Origin: an uncultured Eubacteriales bacterium | GTDB taxonomy: Bacteria > Bacillota > Clostridia > Oscillospirales > Acutalibacteraceae | DNA: 64,000 bases | Reading direction: 5' to 3' | Assembly: GCA_934394855.1 (NCBI GenBank) | Contig: CAKRRH010000005.1 | Location: 41,941 to 105,940 of the forward strand | Shown here: one piece after another, positions 1 through 9,184 of the stretch | Layout: the number at the start of each line of letters is the position of its first letter | Numbering within the stretch: the first letter of the stretch is position 1 | Program-made: the position numbers and the translations under genes | The notes under the pieces: model-generated | Database searches by the model: none | The model's input: the letters and a program-made list of their open reading frames with translations, nothing else | What the model was told of the DNA's origin: nothing

Positions 1-171
1 GAAATAAACACAAAAATCAGCAAAAAACAGCATGAAAATATCGCTTTTTTGCCGTTTAAAAAAATTGCTTTCATCTGCAAAACCGCGCCTTAAACAAGGC
101 TCATTTTCCCTTTTCAAACTCGCCGAAGATCCATTTTCGGCTATGAAAATATATGAGCCTAACGGTTTGTA

Positions 172-495
172 CTATGACGGTTTTATTTCATTCCGCAAAA
201 ATCTGCCGCCGCATTTTTCGTTTAAACGAGTCAATATTTGTTTATTTTTCGAGCCCGTGATGAATACATCAAATCCGTTTGCCTTGATTTCGATAAATGT
301 ATAAAATCCGTGGCGAACGACACTTGCTGACGCAATATCCTTATAATTGACCTGTGCCACTCTTCCGCTTGCCCAGTCAAGCGTAAAAAATTCATCCTCA
401 AGCCGCAATGTGGCAAAATTATATAGATTTGTCATCTGCGTTTTGTCGAATGTGAAATTTACGCTGAATTTAGATTGATTTTTGCGTCCGAACAT
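172..495 (-). CDS. Hypothetical small protein, possibly PH-like
   Basis: A 107-residue soluble protein with no signal peptide or membrane segment. It is made of alternating short polar and hydrophobic strands (for example FFTLDWASG and FYTFIEIKAN) and ends in a basic helix, a pattern that suggests a small beta-barrel like bacterial PH/GRAM domains. That is inference only. The start is supported by AGGAG about 9 bases upstream of the ATG. It lies 22 bases downstream of ybjQ on the same strand and is probably cotranscribed with it. I do not recognise a named family. Confidence 0.7.
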   Translation of the reverse strand: MFGRKNQSKFSVNFTFDKTQMTNLYNFATLRLEDEFFTLDWASGRVAQVNYKDIASASVVRHGFYTFIEIKANGFDVFITGSKNKQILTRLNEKCGGRFLRNEIKPS

Positions 496-517
496 AATTT
501 CAAGCTCCTAAAAAATA

Positions 518-832
518 TCAGTCAACAAACTTAACGGCTGTGCCGTATGCGATTACCTCAGCCGCTCCCTGCATTATCTGAGATGAAGCATATCTTACGC
601 AAACAATAGCGTCAGCGTTATATTGCGCCGCATTATTCACCATTCTCTGCGTTGCAATCGCTCTTGCTTCCTGCATCATTTCAGTGTAGCCTTTGATTTC
701 TCCGCCGACCATCGTCTTAAAGCCTGCCATGATGTCCTTGCCCATGTGCTTTGACTGAACGACTCCGCCCTCAACCAGCGCAATCGGCTCATATTTTTTG
801 TTCGGAATGTTCTCAACTGTGAATACTAACAT
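518..832 (-). CDS. YbjQ/UPF0145 family protein
   Basis: A 104-residue protein of the YbjQ (UPF0145) family, a small pentamer-forming fold often labelled heavy-metal-binding although the function is not settled. Family hallmarks are visible: an N-terminal strand leading into the GGVVQSKHMGKDIMAG segment, the GGEIKGYTEMMQEAR helix, and the C-terminal NADAIVCVRYASS strand followed by GTAVKF. The length is typical (about 105). A GGAGG sits 9 bases before the ATG. It lies between mtaB and the PH-like protein on the minus strand. Confidence 0.88.
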   Translation of the reverse strand: MLVFTVENIPNKKYEPIALVEGGVVQSKHMGKDIMAGFKTMVGGEIKGYTEMMQEARAIATQRMVNNAAQYNADAIVCVRYASSQIMQGAAEVIAYGTAVKFVD

Positions 833-875
833 AATTTTTTACCTCCAAAAATAAACGGCTTTTAGCCGCATTTAA

Positions 876-2159
876 TCAAACAAGCTCCCCTTTGCAGCCA
901 TCGTCAACGATCTCGCAAAGCTTAACATTCATGACCTTTCCGCCGATTTCCTCGTTTGACCGGACAATGACTCGTGTATAATTCGGCGTGTACCCTTCAA
1001 AAAATCCGTTTTTCTTGCGGTTTTCAATCAAAACGGGATATATATTGCCGAGCTGGGATTGCAAAAATTCATTTTGCGCTTTTGACGCTACATTTATCAT
1101 TTCAGCCGACCTTTTTCGTTTGGTTTTGTTGTCAACCTGAGAGTCGAATTTATCAGCCGCCGTGCCGCTTCGTCTTGAATATGCAAAAACATGACACCTT
1201 GCAAAGCCGATTTCCTTTATAAAGTTGACCGACGCCAAATGATCTTCATCTGTTTCTCCCGCAAAACCGACCATGACATCGGTGGTGATTGAGCAATCAA
1301 TAAAATTATCCCGAAGCTTTTTGATAAGCTCACGGTAAAACGCCGAATCATAATGGCGGTTCATGCGTTTGAGCGTGTTGTCGCAGCCCGACTGCAACGA
1401 TAAATGAAACTGCGGCATGAGCATCTTAACTTTGCTTAACCGCCCGATTACATCATCGGTAAACTGGTCGGGTTCCATTGAGCCGAGACGAATTCTCATT
1501 TCGGGTGCTTGCTTATTCACCGCTTCAACCGCGTCCGCAAGATTCAATCCGTTTTCCTTGCCGTATGCCGAAAGATTGATTCCGATAAGCACGACTTCCT
1601 TATATCCTGCGCCGCTCAACGCTCTGACCTCTTCAATAATGTTGTCAATCGGCTTTGAACGAACCCTGCCTCTGGCATATGGGATTATGCAGTAAGAACA
1701 AAATCTGTCGCAGCCGTCCTCAATTTTCAAAAATGCCTTTGTGCGTTCTCTGAAATCGGAGATCTCCGCTTTAACAGCCTCTTTTTCATGCTGTGCAATA
1801 TTAACGATTCGCTTGCCTGTGATGAAAAATTCGGAAAGCGACGATGTCAGCATATTGTTAGTGGCATTGCCGAGGACAATGTCTGCGGCGGTCTGCTCGC
1901 CCGCCTGCTTTGGAAATGCCTGTGGCATACACCCCGTCAGCACGATCACCGCACCCGGCAGCTTTTTGCGATATTTATGAACCATCTGCCTTGTTTTTCT
2001 GTCCGATTCGGCAGTTACTGTGCATGAATTTATTATAAAAACATCGGGGCTTGAATCTTCGTCAACGATTTCATAGCCGTGTCTGATCAAATCTTCGCTC
2101 ATAAGCTCGGTTTCATATTGATTGACCTTGCAGCCGAGCGTATAGAATGCAGCGCGCAT
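876..2159 (-). CDS. mtaB: tRNA t6A37 methylthiotransferase MtaB
   Basis: Radical-SAM methylthiotransferase that converts t6A to ms2t6A at position 37 of ANN-decoding tRNAs. The 427-residue chain starts GCKVNQYETE (Cys10), with further N-terminal cluster cysteines at 46 (NSCTVTA) and 77 (TGCMPQ). The radical-SAM CxxxCxxC motif follows at Cys150/154/157, and a C-terminal TRAM-like domain completes the fold. I chose the internal ATG at 2159 over one 11 codons upstream because AAGGAG lies 9 bases before it and the protein then begins at the conserved MRAAFYTLGC. MtaB is preferred over MiaB or RimO because of the GCKVNQYE start; a true MiaB is encoded at 36-37.5 kb. Confidence 0.93.
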   Translation of the reverse strand: MRAAFYTLGCKVNQYETELMSEDLIRHGYEIVDEDSSPDVFIINSCTVTAESDRKTRQMVHKYRKKLPGAVIVLTGCMPQAFPKQAGEQTAADIVLGNATNNMLTSSLSEFFITGKRIVNIAQHEKEAVKAEISDFRERTKAFLKIEDGCDRFCSYCIIPYARGRVRSKPIDNIIEEVRALSGAGYKEVVLIGINLSAYGKENGLNLADAVEAVNKQAPEMRIRLGSMEPDQFTDDVIGRLSKVKMLMPQFHLSLQSGCDNTLKRMNRHYDSAFYRELIKKLRDNFIDCSITTDVMVGFAGETDEDHLASVNFIKEIGFARCHVFAYSRRSGTAADKFDSQVDNKTKRKRSAEMINVASKAQNEFLQSQLGNIYPVLIENRKKNGFFEGYTPNYTRVIVRSNEEIGGKVMNVKLCEIVDDGCKGELV

Positions 2160-2252
2160 TAAATAATTCTCCTTAAACTGTGTAATTCTCATTCTATTTT
2201 AATGCATTAAGGGGTAAATTGCAAATAAATTTTGAAATTATGAAAAATAAAC

Positions 2253-2281
2253 TTGCATTAGCACGGCGAATATAGTAGAAT
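2253..2281 (+). promoter_or_regulatory. Promoter for pgi (sigma-A type)
   Basis: TTGCAT (2253-2258) and TAGAAT (2276-2281) are separated by 17 bases, about 70 bases before the pgi start and after an AT-rich stretch. Good spacing with one mismatch in each hexamer. Confidence 0.6.
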
Positions 2282-2349
2282 GAATACATATAAAACAGCA
2301 TTTATCATTTGCTGTTTGGAGTCATTATAGCATTACTGGAGGAAGTACA

Positions 2350-3687
2350 ATGTCAGTCAAGTTTTCAAACAAATATGCTGCACCGTTCATCTCGGAACAT
2401 GAATATGATGCAATCAAACCGCAGGTTAAATCAGCTCATGATTTGCTCAACAGCAAACAGGGTCCGGGAAACGATTTTCTCGGTTGGGTTGATTTACCTG
2501 TTAATTATGATAAAGATGAATTTGCACGCATCAAAAAGAGCGCGCAGAAAATCATCAGCGATTCTCAGGTTCTCGTTGTAATCGGTATCGGCGGTTCATA
2601 TCTCGGTGCTCGTGCCGCAATCGAATTCATCAAATCACCGCTTTACAACAACATGAAGAAAAACACCCCTGAAATCTACTATGTAGGCAACTCGATTTCT
2701 TCGACTAACCTTTCGGAAGTTCTTGAGCTTTGCGAAGGCAAAGATGTTTCTGTAAACATCATCTCAAAATCAGGCACAACCACAGAGCCGGCAATCGCAT
2801 TCCGCATTTTCCGCAAATATCTCGAAGAGAGATATGGCAAAGAGGGCGCTCGTGAGCGTATCTATTGCACAACAGACAAAGCAAAAGGAACTCTCAAAGA
2901 GCTTGCGGACTCAGAGGGCTATGAATCATTCGTAGTGCCTGATGATGTCGGAGGCCGTTTCTCGGTTCTCACAGCCGTCGGTCTTTTGCCGATTGCAGTT
3001 GCAGGCTGCGACATTGACAAGCTCATGGAAGGCGCCGCAAAAGCAAGAGAAGATTTTGCAGATCCCGACATTGACAAAAACGACTGCTACAAATATGCCG
3101 CTTCACGCCAGATCATGCTCAGAAAAGGCAAGAGCGTTGAATTGCTCGTATCATATGAGCCGAGATTCACAATGATGAACGAATGGTTCAAACAGCTTTA
3201 CGGCGAGAGCGAAGGCAAAGATAAGAAAGGTCTTCTCCCCGATTCGGTAATTTTCTCAACCGACCTTCATTCAATGGGTCAGTTCATTCAGGACGGCGCC
3301 CGAATCATGTTTGAAACAGTTGTCCAGATCAAAAAGACAGACAAAGAGATCACAATCAAAGAAGAAGCAGACAACGGCGACGGACTCAACTTCCTTGCAG
3401 GTAAAACAATGTCATATGTTAACGAAAAGGCATTTGAGGGTACTGTTCTTGCTCACACAGACGGCGGTGTTCCGAACTTTGTCATCGAAATGGCTGACAC
3501 CGGCGAATTTTCGCTCGGCTACCTCATCTATTTCTTCGAAAAGGCTTGCGCAATTTCTGGATATATGCTCGGCGTAAACCCGTTCAACCAGCCGGGTGTT
3601 GAGAGCTACAAAAAGAATATGTTCGCACTCCTCGGAAAGCCGGGCTATGAGGACATGACAGCAGAGCTCAAAGCTCGTCTTAAATAA
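2350..3687 (+). CDS. pgi: Glucose-6-phosphate isomerase
   Basis: Interconverts glucose-6-phosphate and fructose-6-phosphate in the cytosol. The 445-residue length matches the short Gram-positive Pgi. The sugar-phosphate loop GIGGSYLG (79-86), the phosphate-binding [10 protein letters not shown], the signature [16 protein letters not shown] and the region [16 protein letters not shown] carrying the catalytic glutamate are all present. GGAGG lies 7 bases before the ATG. It has its own promoter and is followed after 69 bases by a P-loop protein gene, with which it may be cotranscribed. Codon use is strongly biased, as expected for a highly expressed glycolytic gene. Confidence 0.97.
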   Translation: MSVKFSNKYAAPFISEHEYDAIKPQVKSAHDLLNSKQGPGNDFLGWVDLPVNYDKDEFARIKKSAQKIISDSQVLVVIGIGGSYLGARAAIEFIKSPLYNNMKKNTPEIYYVGNSISSTNLSEVLELCEGKDVSVNIISKSGTTTEPAIAFRIFRKYLEERYGKEGARERIYCTTDKAKGTLKELADSEGYESFVVPDDVGGRFSVLTAVGLLPIAVAGCDIDKLMEGAAKAREDFADPDIDKNDCYKYAASRQIMLRKGKSVELLVSYEPRFTMMNEWFKQLYGESEGKDKKGLLPDSVIFSTDLHSMGQFIQDGARIMFETVVQIKKTDKEITIKEEADNGDGLNFLAGKTMSYVNEKAFEGTVLAHTDGGVPNFVIEMADTGEFSLGYLIYFFEKACAISGYMLGVNPFNQPGVESYKKNMFALLGKPGYEDMTAELKARLK

Positions 3688-3756
3688 TCAACTTAAACTA
3701 ATACCGCCGAAGCAATTCGTCGGATTAAATAATTAAATTTAAGGAGATGTTCACAA

Positions 3757-4173
3757 ATGATTTCTCTTATTATCGGTAAAAAAGGTTCAGGAAAAACAAA
3801 ACATCTTATTGAAGATGTAAACACAGCTGCAACACAGTCAAAGGGCAATGTTGTTTGCATAGAAAAGGGAAACAAACTGAGATTTGATGTATCAAGCACA
3901 GTTCGTCTTGTTGACACCGAGGACTACGGAATCAACGGCTATGACGCATATTACGGTTTCTTGAGCGGAATTTGCGCAGGCAACTATGATGTTACCGACA
4001 TTTTCGGCGACGCAACCTTCAAAATCGGCGGTGCAGACATGGACGCTGCCGCTGACTTCCTTGAGAGAGTATCTGCTCTTGCAGAAGAGTCAAGCACTCG
4101 TTTCACCTTCACTCTTTCATGCGACGAATCAGAAATTCCCGAGAAAGTATTTACATACGCTAAAAAAATCTAA
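3757..4173 (+). CDS. Small P-loop protein of unknown function
   Basis: A 138-residue cytosolic protein that opens with a Walker A motif, GKKGSGKT (7-14), suggesting nucleotide binding. No clear Walker B or DEAD-like motif can be seen, and the chain is too short for a complete AAA or kinase fold. Acidic, cofactor-like helices fill the rest. AAGGAG lies 10 bases upstream of the ATG. It sits between pgi and a strong terminator, so it could be the last gene of the pgi transcript. I know similar short P-loop proteins from Clostridia only as hypothetical or ATP-binding proteins. Confidence 0.8.
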   Translation: MISLIIGKKGSGKTKHLIEDVNTAATQSKGNVVCIEKGNKLRFDVSSTVRLVDTEDYGINGYDAYYGFLSGICAGNYDVTDIFGDATFKIGGADMDAAADFLERVSALAEESSTRFTFTLSCDESEIPEKVFTYAKKI

Positions 4174-4200
4174 CAGCATTTTGTAAATCGGTTTGATAAT

Positions 4201-4244
4201 TGCACGGTCATCTATTTTTGACAATATTTGACCGTGCATTTTAA
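4201..4244 (+). terminator. Intrinsic terminator after pgi operon
   Basis: A perfect 10-bp stem (TGCACGGTCA at 4201-4210 with its complement at 4229-4238) is followed by TTTTAAT. It is placed 27 bases after the P-loop gene. Confidence 0.8.
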
Positions 4245-4287
4245 TCAGACAGCCGACTAAATATTTTCAAAAATCTATAAAAAGCAC

Positions 4288-4316
4288 TTGACAAATCAAT
4301 CGACATATGATAAAAT
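4288..4316 (+). promoter_or_regulatory. Promoter for tRNA-Gly
   Basis: A consensus TTGACA (4288-4293), a 17-base spacer and TAAAAT (4311-4316) end 18 bases before the tRNA. This is one of the strongest promoter matches in the window. Confidence 0.75.
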
Positions 4317-4334
4317 ATCTATCGTTGTGAATAT

Positions 4335-4408
<74 letters not shown>

Positions 4409-4410
4409 TT

Positions 4411-4440
4411 AAAAACCGCCTGATAAATCGGGCGGTTTTT
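4411..4440 (+). terminator. Terminator of tRNA-Gly
   Basis: AAAAACCGCC (4411-4420) pairs fully with GGCGGTTTTT (4431-4440), and an inner TGA/TCG extension closes a TAAA loop. It begins two bases after the tRNA CCA and ends in a T run. Confidence 0.85.
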
Positions 4441-4591
4441 GTATATTTGGACGTTTTTTGTATATTTGGCGGTTTTTGTGCGGTTTATGCTTTATAATAT
4501 AAGATTAGATTTATTTTAAAGATAATTAAAAATCGCAACCGTCTGTTAATAATACAATGCATTTATTCCATTTGAAAGAACGGCGAAGGAC

Positions 4592-5830
4592 ATGATTGAA
4601 AATCTAACGATGTTCGGCAAACAAGTCGAATATAAAATTGCGGACGATATTTATAATTCGATTACCACAGGCGGCAACGCAAGAGAGGCAATCGGCGAAT
4701 TGCTCAAAATTGCCGAGCGTTACCGGATTTGCGGCAACATATATAAAGGATTCATCGCATGGCTGATGATTCATGACGAAAACCCCTATTCCCTTTCATG
4801 CGAGATGAACGACACCGAAGCAGGCGCTCTTTGCAAGTTCGCAGAGCTTGACGCAAAATATTTATATGAGCTTTTCAACCTCGATTTTGCAAAATATGAA
4901 TCTGAATTGTTCACGCTAATAAACGATTTTTCATATTCAAACACCTTTGGTTGTGAAAATCTGACCGAGATCGGCGAAATGTCGTCAAGTCTTGCAGGAA
5001 AGCTTGATTCGGCTCAAAATGCGGCTGAATTTTTGGCGCATATTACCGAATTTTACTGCACAAACGGCGTCGGGGCATTTGGTCTTAACAAGGCGTTTTA
5101 CATTGACCTCACAAACGGAATGAAGCTCGTTCCGATTTCCGATTTTGAAAGACCTCATCTTTCCGATATGTGGGGCTATCAGACGCAAAAGAAACAGCTC
5201 GTTGACAACACCGAAGCGTTTTTGAAAGGCAAAGCGGCGAATAATGTTTTGCTTTACGGCGACAGCGGAACGGGCAAATCGACAAGTATTAAGGCGATTT
5301 TGAATGAATATTCGCCAAAAGGACTGCGAATGATTGAAGTTTATAAGCACCAATTTTCATGCTTGCCGCAGTTGATTGAAATGCTCCGTCCGAGACAATA
5401 TAAATTCATCATTTTCATGGACGACCTCTCATTTGAAGATTTTGAGATCGAATATAAATATCTCAAGGCGATTATCGAGGGCGGACTTGAGAAAAAGCCG
5501 GATAATGTTTTGATTTATGCGACATCAAACCGCCGCCATTTGATCAGAGAGTCATTTTCCGACAGAGATTCAAGCGACGATATTCATAAAAACGACACGG
5601 TCCAGGAAAAGTTGTCGTTGTCGGACAGATTCGGTCTTACAATCGGCTTCACAAAGCCGCTGCAAAAGGAATATTACGAGATTGTCCGCTATCTTGCAAA
5701 ACAGCATAACATCAATATGCCGGATGACGAGCTCACCCTGCAGGCAAATCAATGGGGACTTAAACACGGCGGCATTTCCGGCAGAGTCGCAAGACAATTC
5801 ATCAATCACCTGCTCGGCGCAAAAGAATAG
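4592..5830 (+). CDS. DUF815 family AAA+ ATPase
   Basis: A 412-residue ATPase of the DUF815 family. Walker A is GDSGTGKST (223-231), Walker B is FIIFMDD (272-278), and a sensor-like IYATSNRRHLI follows. The helical N-terminal ~190 residues are family specific, and the C-terminal lid contains GGISGRVARQFIN. The role is unknown; members act as stand-alone cytosolic ATPases. GAAGGA directly abuts the ATG, a poor spacing, so ribosome entry may use GAAAG farther upstream or an in-frame ATG at 4610. It is monocistronic, with a terminator just behind. Confidence 0.88.
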   Translation: MIENLTMFGKQVEYKIADDIYNSITTGGNAREAIGELLKIAERYRICGNIYKGFIAWLMIHDENPYSLSCEMNDTEAGALCKFAELDAKYLYELFNLDFAKYESELFTLINDFSYSNTFGCENLTEIGEMSSSLAGKLDSAQNAAEFLAHITEFYCTNGVGAFGLNKAFYIDLTNGMKLVPISDFERPHLSDMWGYQTQKKQLVDNTEAFLKGKAANNVLLYGDSGTGKSTSIKAILNEYSPKGLRMIEVYKHQFSCLPQLIEMLRPRQYKFIIFMDDLSFEDFEIEYKYLKAIIEGGLEKKPDNVLIYATSNRRHLIRESFSDRDSSDDIHKNDTVQEKLSLSDRFGLTIGFTKPLQKEYYEIVRYLAKQHNINMPDDELTLQANQWGLKHGGISGRVARQFINHLLGAKE

Positions 5831-5875
5831 TGCAATCATAAATCCGAATGTGTTGTCGCATTCGGATTTTTTGCA
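5831..5875 (+). terminator. Terminator after DUF815 ATPase gene
   Basis: An 11-bp perfect stem (5840-5850 with 5859-5869) is followed by a TTTTTT tract, and the flanks TGCAA/TTGCA add further pairing. Confidence 0.85.
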
Positions 5876-5914
5876 CAATTTTTTTGTCAAAACACACCAT
5901 ATTTTTTACGATTA

Positions 5915-5930
5915 CAAAGTTGTAACTTTG
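5915..5930. promoter_or_regulatory. Perfect palindrome next to -35, possible operator
   Basis: CAAAGTTGTAACTTTG is a perfect inverted repeat (7-bp arms, 2-base centre) ending one base before the -35 hexamer of the envelope operon. Placement and symmetry fit a dimeric regulator site; the regulator is unknown. Confidence 0.45.
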
Positions 5931-5931
5931 A

Positions 5932-5960
5932 TTGACGGCTATGACTTTGGGAAGTATAAT
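5932..5960 (+). promoter_or_regulatory. Promoter of the envelope acylation operon
   Basis: TTGACG (5932-5937), 17 bases, then consensus TATAAT (5955-5960). It sits about 65 bases before the MBOAT gene and is the only obvious promoter for the four-gene run to 10258. Confidence 0.75.
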
Positions 5961-6024
5961 ATAACTTGGGCGAATAAGAATATATATGATTCGCCATAAA
6001 ACAGACAGGAAGATTTATGAATAA

Positions 6025-7431
6025 ATGGTATTTTCCGAGCTAATTTTCATATTTGCCTTTTTACCGATAACACTGCTGATTTATTATGCGGTGCCGTTTA
6101 AATTTAAAAACTTCATATTGCTTTTGTCGGGTCTTGTCTTTTACAGCTGGGGCGAGCCTGTTTATGTATTGATAATGATTCTCTCAACGCTGATCGATTA
6201 CACAGCGGGCAGAGTAATGGCTCGATTTGACGACAGTGCAAAAATCCGAAAAGCGGCGCTGATTGTGTCGGTCGTGATGAACCTGTCACTGCTTTGCATA
6301 TTCAAATACAGCGGCATGGCGGTCAACACAGTAAATTCAATCATCGGTGCAAATATTTCTAATCCGAACATTCCCCTGCCAATCGGAATCAGCTTTTTCA
6401 CATTTCAGTCTATGTCATATACGATCGACCTTTATCGCAGACAAATCAAGGTTCAAAAAAGCTTTGTTGATTTTGCGGCATTCGTCACAATGTTTCCGCA
6501 GATCGTTGCAGGTCCGATTGTGCGATATGAGGACATCGCAAACGAGCTTTGCAAGCGAAAAGTCAATCTTGCAATGCTGTCAAGCGGCATATCGCTATAT
6601 ATATGCGGTCTTGCGAAAAAGGTGCTGATTGCAAATGCGCTCGGCGAAGTGTGGTCGGCGGTAAAATTGCTCGATTTCGGCACTCTTTCAGCCGCAAGTG
6701 CATGGTTTGGTCTGCTCTGCTTCACATTCCAGATATATTTTGATTTTTCGGGCTATTCGGACATGGCGGTCGGACTTGGCAAAATGCTCGGATTTAATTT
6801 TCCGAAGAATTTTGACTATCCGTATCTGTCGCAAAGCGTATCCGAATTTTGGCGCAGATGGCACATTACCCTCGGTGCTTGGTTTCGCTCATATTTATAT
6901 ATTCCGCTCGGCGGCAACCGAAAAGGCGCCGCTCGCACCGTCATAAACCTTCTAATCGTGTGGTTTTTGACAGGACTATGGCACGGTGCATCGTGGAATT
7001 TTGTCCTTTGGGGCGTTTACTACGGCGTGCTTATCATAATCGAAAAATTCCTGTTAAAAGACATCTTGCCGCACATTCCAAAGATATTACGAATCGCCGC
7101 AACATTTCTTATCGTTGTATTCGGCTGGCTGATTTTCGAGATGTCCGATGTTTCAATGATACCGTCGTTTATTTCGGCAATGTTCTTTAAAAACGGCGCG
7201 TTTGACAGCGCGGCTGTCTACTACATCTTCCATTATGCGATAATCTTTATCTTAGCGGCGCTGGTCTCAATCAAAATTCCGCAAAAGATACTCTGTCAAA
7301 TCAGCAAAAACTATATCATCGGCAAGGCGTCGCCATATATCGTCACGCTTTTCGAGATAATGACATTTTTGCTTTGCATAATATACCTTGTAAACGCAGG
7401 CTACAACCCGTTTTTATACTTCAATTTCTAA
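6025..7431 (+). CDS. MBOAT family O-acyltransferase (AlgI/DltB-like)
   Basis: A 468-residue polytopic membrane enzyme of the MBOAT family, predicted to carry an acyl group (usually acetyl) across the membrane for surface polymer O-acylation. The start MVFSELIFIFAFLPI and YSWGEPVYV are typical of the AlgI/PatA branch. The conserved EFWRRWHITLGAWFRSYLYIP and the proposed catalytic histidine in GLWHGASWN are present. About ten hydrophobic segments can be counted. Fifteen bases downstream comes a DHHW protein, the usual periplasmic or extracellular partner. An out-of-frame ATG (6017) lies closer to the Shine-Dalgarno AGGAAG (6007-6012) than the true start does. Confidence 0.93.
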   Translation: MVFSELIFIFAFLPITLLIYYAVPFKFKNFILLLSGLVFYSWGEPVYVLIMILSTLIDYTAGRVMARFDDSAKIRKAALIVSVVMNLSLLCIFKYSGMAVNTVNSIIGANISNPNIPLPIGISFFTFQSMSYTIDLYRRQIKVQKSFVDFAAFVTMFPQIVAGPIVRYEDIANELCKRKVNLAMLSSGISLYICGLAKKVLIANALGEVWSAVKLLDFGTLSAASAWFGLLCFTFQIYFDFSGYSDMAVGLGKMLGFNFPKNFDYPYLSQSVSEFWRRWHITLGAWFRSYLYIPLGGNRKGAARTVINLLIVWFLTGLWHGASWNFVLWGVYYGVLIIIEKFLLKDILPHIPKILRIAATFLIVVFGWLIFEMSDVSMIPSFISAMFFKNGAFDSAAVYYIFHYAIIFILAALVSIKIPQKILCQISKNYIIGKASPYIVTLFEIMTFLLCIIYLVNAGYNPFLYFNF

Positions 7432-7446
7432 AGGAGCGAATGAATT

Positions 7447-8574
7447 TTGAACAACAGCAAAATTTCAAATATCATTCGGGTCATATCCTTTGCGCTCATA
7501 CTGATAACAGTGCCGGTCATATTCCTATGCACCCCGAAAATAAGCGTCAGCGAGGACGAAAACCGAGTGCTTGCAAATCCGCCGAAGCTGAATTTTGATT
7601 CATATGTCTCACGGGATTTTATGAACGGTGCATCTGATTATATTTCGGATCATTTTCCGCTGAGAACCGACCTCATTTCGCTTAAAAACAACGCTGAAAA
7701 GATAGTTTTAAAAAATGAGTTCAACGGCGTGTTGAATATTGACGGACAGCTGGTTCAGATTTTCAGAAATCCCGACAGCAGCATAATGCAAAATAACTGC
7801 AGCTCGATTGAGAAATATGCAAAAAAGCATGACACAGTATTTGCACTCGCTCCGACTGTGCAAAATTATGTCGCCGAATCACTCCCCTTTTATGCATATC
7901 AGACCGATGAATCGGAATATATAAAAGAGTGCTATTCTATCACAAAAAGTGCGATGACGGTTGATTTGTCAAAAGCACTTGGGCGAACGAGCGGTGAATA
8001 TCTTTACTACCGAACCGACCACCATTGGACGGCAAACGGCGCATATAACACATATTCGGCACTCGGCGATGAATTAGGATATGCACCTCACGATAAATCA
8101 GAATATGAGATTACGACAATGAGTGATTCGTTTTTGGGCACGCTATATTCAAAAACGCTTGAAAAGGATCTCACCCCCGATTCGATTTTGCGATATAAAC
8201 TAAAATCGAAAATTGATGCGCAAATATATGATAATTCCGGGAAAACGATCAACAAATCGCTTTATTATAAAGAAAGCCTTTATTCAAAGGATAAATATAG
8301 CTATTATCTCGGCGGAAACAAGGGTGTAATCAATATCAAATCAACCGCAAAATCGGGCAAAAAGCTGCTTGTGTTCAAAGACAGCTATTTTAATTCGCTG
8401 AGTCCGTTTTTGGGCGATGAATTTGATGAGATCAAGGTCGTTGACCTGCGATATGCAACGATTGACGAGCTCAAAACAGTAAATGCCGACGAATATGACA
8501 AAACGCTGATTTTATATAATGTAATCGGCTTTTGTGATGAAAAAACAGTAAAAAAATTAAAATATATCAACTAA
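7447..8574 (+). CDS. DHHW family protein (AlgJ/AlgX-like partner)
   Basis: A 375-residue protein with one N-terminal membrane anchor (about residues 10-30) and an extracellular SGNH-like domain. The DHHW motif is at 191-194 (TDHHWTANGAY) and the likely nucleophile Ser313 lies in FKDSYFNSL. In AlgJ/AlgX-type proteins these residues form the acetylesterase or acetyltransferase triad that receives acyl groups handed over by an MBOAT enzyme. The start is a TTG at 7447, 10 bases after AAGGAG. A nearer ATG (7440) is out of frame, and no in-frame ATG precedes the anchor. The acceptor polymer is unknown. Confidence 0.88.
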   Translation: MNNSKISNIIRVISFALILITVPVIFLCTPKISVSEDENRVLANPPKLNFDSYVSRDFMNGASDYISDHFPLRTDLISLKNNAEKIVLKNEFNGVLNIDGQLVQIFRNPDSSIMQNNCSSIEKYAKKHDTVFALAPTVQNYVAESLPFYAYQTDESEYIKECYSITKSAMTVDLSKALGRTSGEYLYYRTDHHWTANGAYNTYSALGDELGYAPHDKSEYEITTMSDSFLGTLYSKTLEKDLTPDSILRYKLKSKIDAQIYDNSGKTINKSLYYKESLYSKDKYSYYLGGNKGVINIKSTAKSGKKLLVFKDSYFNSLSPFLGDEFDEIKVVDLRYATIDELKTVNADEYDKTLILYNVIGFCDEKTVKKLKYIN

Positions 8575-8589
8575 ACAGGAGAATGAAAA

Positions 8590-9162
8590 ATGTACAGAAA
8601 AATTTTGACCTTAGGTTTTGCAATCATATTTGCGCTTACCCTTTGCTCATGCGGCGAAAAAAAGACGACCGAGCTTAACGAGTCTAATGTTAAATCGGTC
8701 ATGGCGGATTTTCTCCCCGGTGCTTCAAAAGCATATCACAACATTCTTTTCGGCGGATACAAAGCGGACGACAATTTGACCGACACCAAAAATTACAACG
8801 ACTGTGATTATGCAAAGGTTGCAGATTCGGACTTTGACACGATCGACAAGGTGAAAGCCGAAACAGAAAAATATTTCACCAAAAATTATGCCGATAAAAA
8901 CCTCTATTCAAAGGCATTCGATTCCGAATATCCGATATATAAGGAATTTGACGGTAAGCTCTATGTTAATATTGACGGCGGCGGCGACGGCGGATATGAT
9001 TATTCGGCAGATTCATCAACGCTTAAATCGGCAGACAACAGTAAATATACGGTAACAGTCGATTGCATCGATAATTATGAGACCGCCTACACGGCAACGC
9101 TTGAATTTGTTGTCGAGGACGGCTCAATCAAAATCGACAATGCCGTTTATAATGAAAAATAA
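8590..9162 (+). CDS. Lipoprotein, possibly IseA-like
   Basis: A 190-residue predicted lipoprotein. The signal peptide ends in the lipobox LCSC (Cys20-21 region), followed by a compact domain with GKLYVNIDGGGDGGYDYS and a C-terminal VEDGSIKIDNAVY strand. The order V-D-x-x-x-D-T-x-x-x-x near residue 80, then GKLY, then GG-rich loop resembles IseA-type DL-endopeptidase-inhibitor domains. That assignment is from memory and tentative. It is third in the MBOAT operon, 15 bases after the DHHW gene, with AGGAGA before the ATG. Confidence 0.75.
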   Translation: MYRKILTLGFAIIFALTLCSCGEKKTTELNESNVKSVMADFLPGASKAYHNILFGGYKADDNLTDTKNYNDCDYAKVADSDFDTIDKVKAETEKYFTKNYADKNLYSKAFDSEYPIYKEFDGKLYVNIDGGGDGGYDYSADSSTLKSADNSKYTVTVDCIDNYETAYTATLEFVVEDGSIKIDNAVYNEK

Positions 9163-9184
9163 AATTGAGAGAAAGACGAAATAA

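Noticed and set aside
32..304. Possible 90-residue plus-strand gene
   Set aside because: It overlaps the minus-strand PH-like gene, has no ribosome binding site, and its composition is unlike a real protein.
3700..3725. CCGCCGAA/TTCGTCGG inverted repeat after pgi as terminator
   Set aside because: No T run follows and the next gene has its own ribosome site close by; the better terminator is at 4201-4244.
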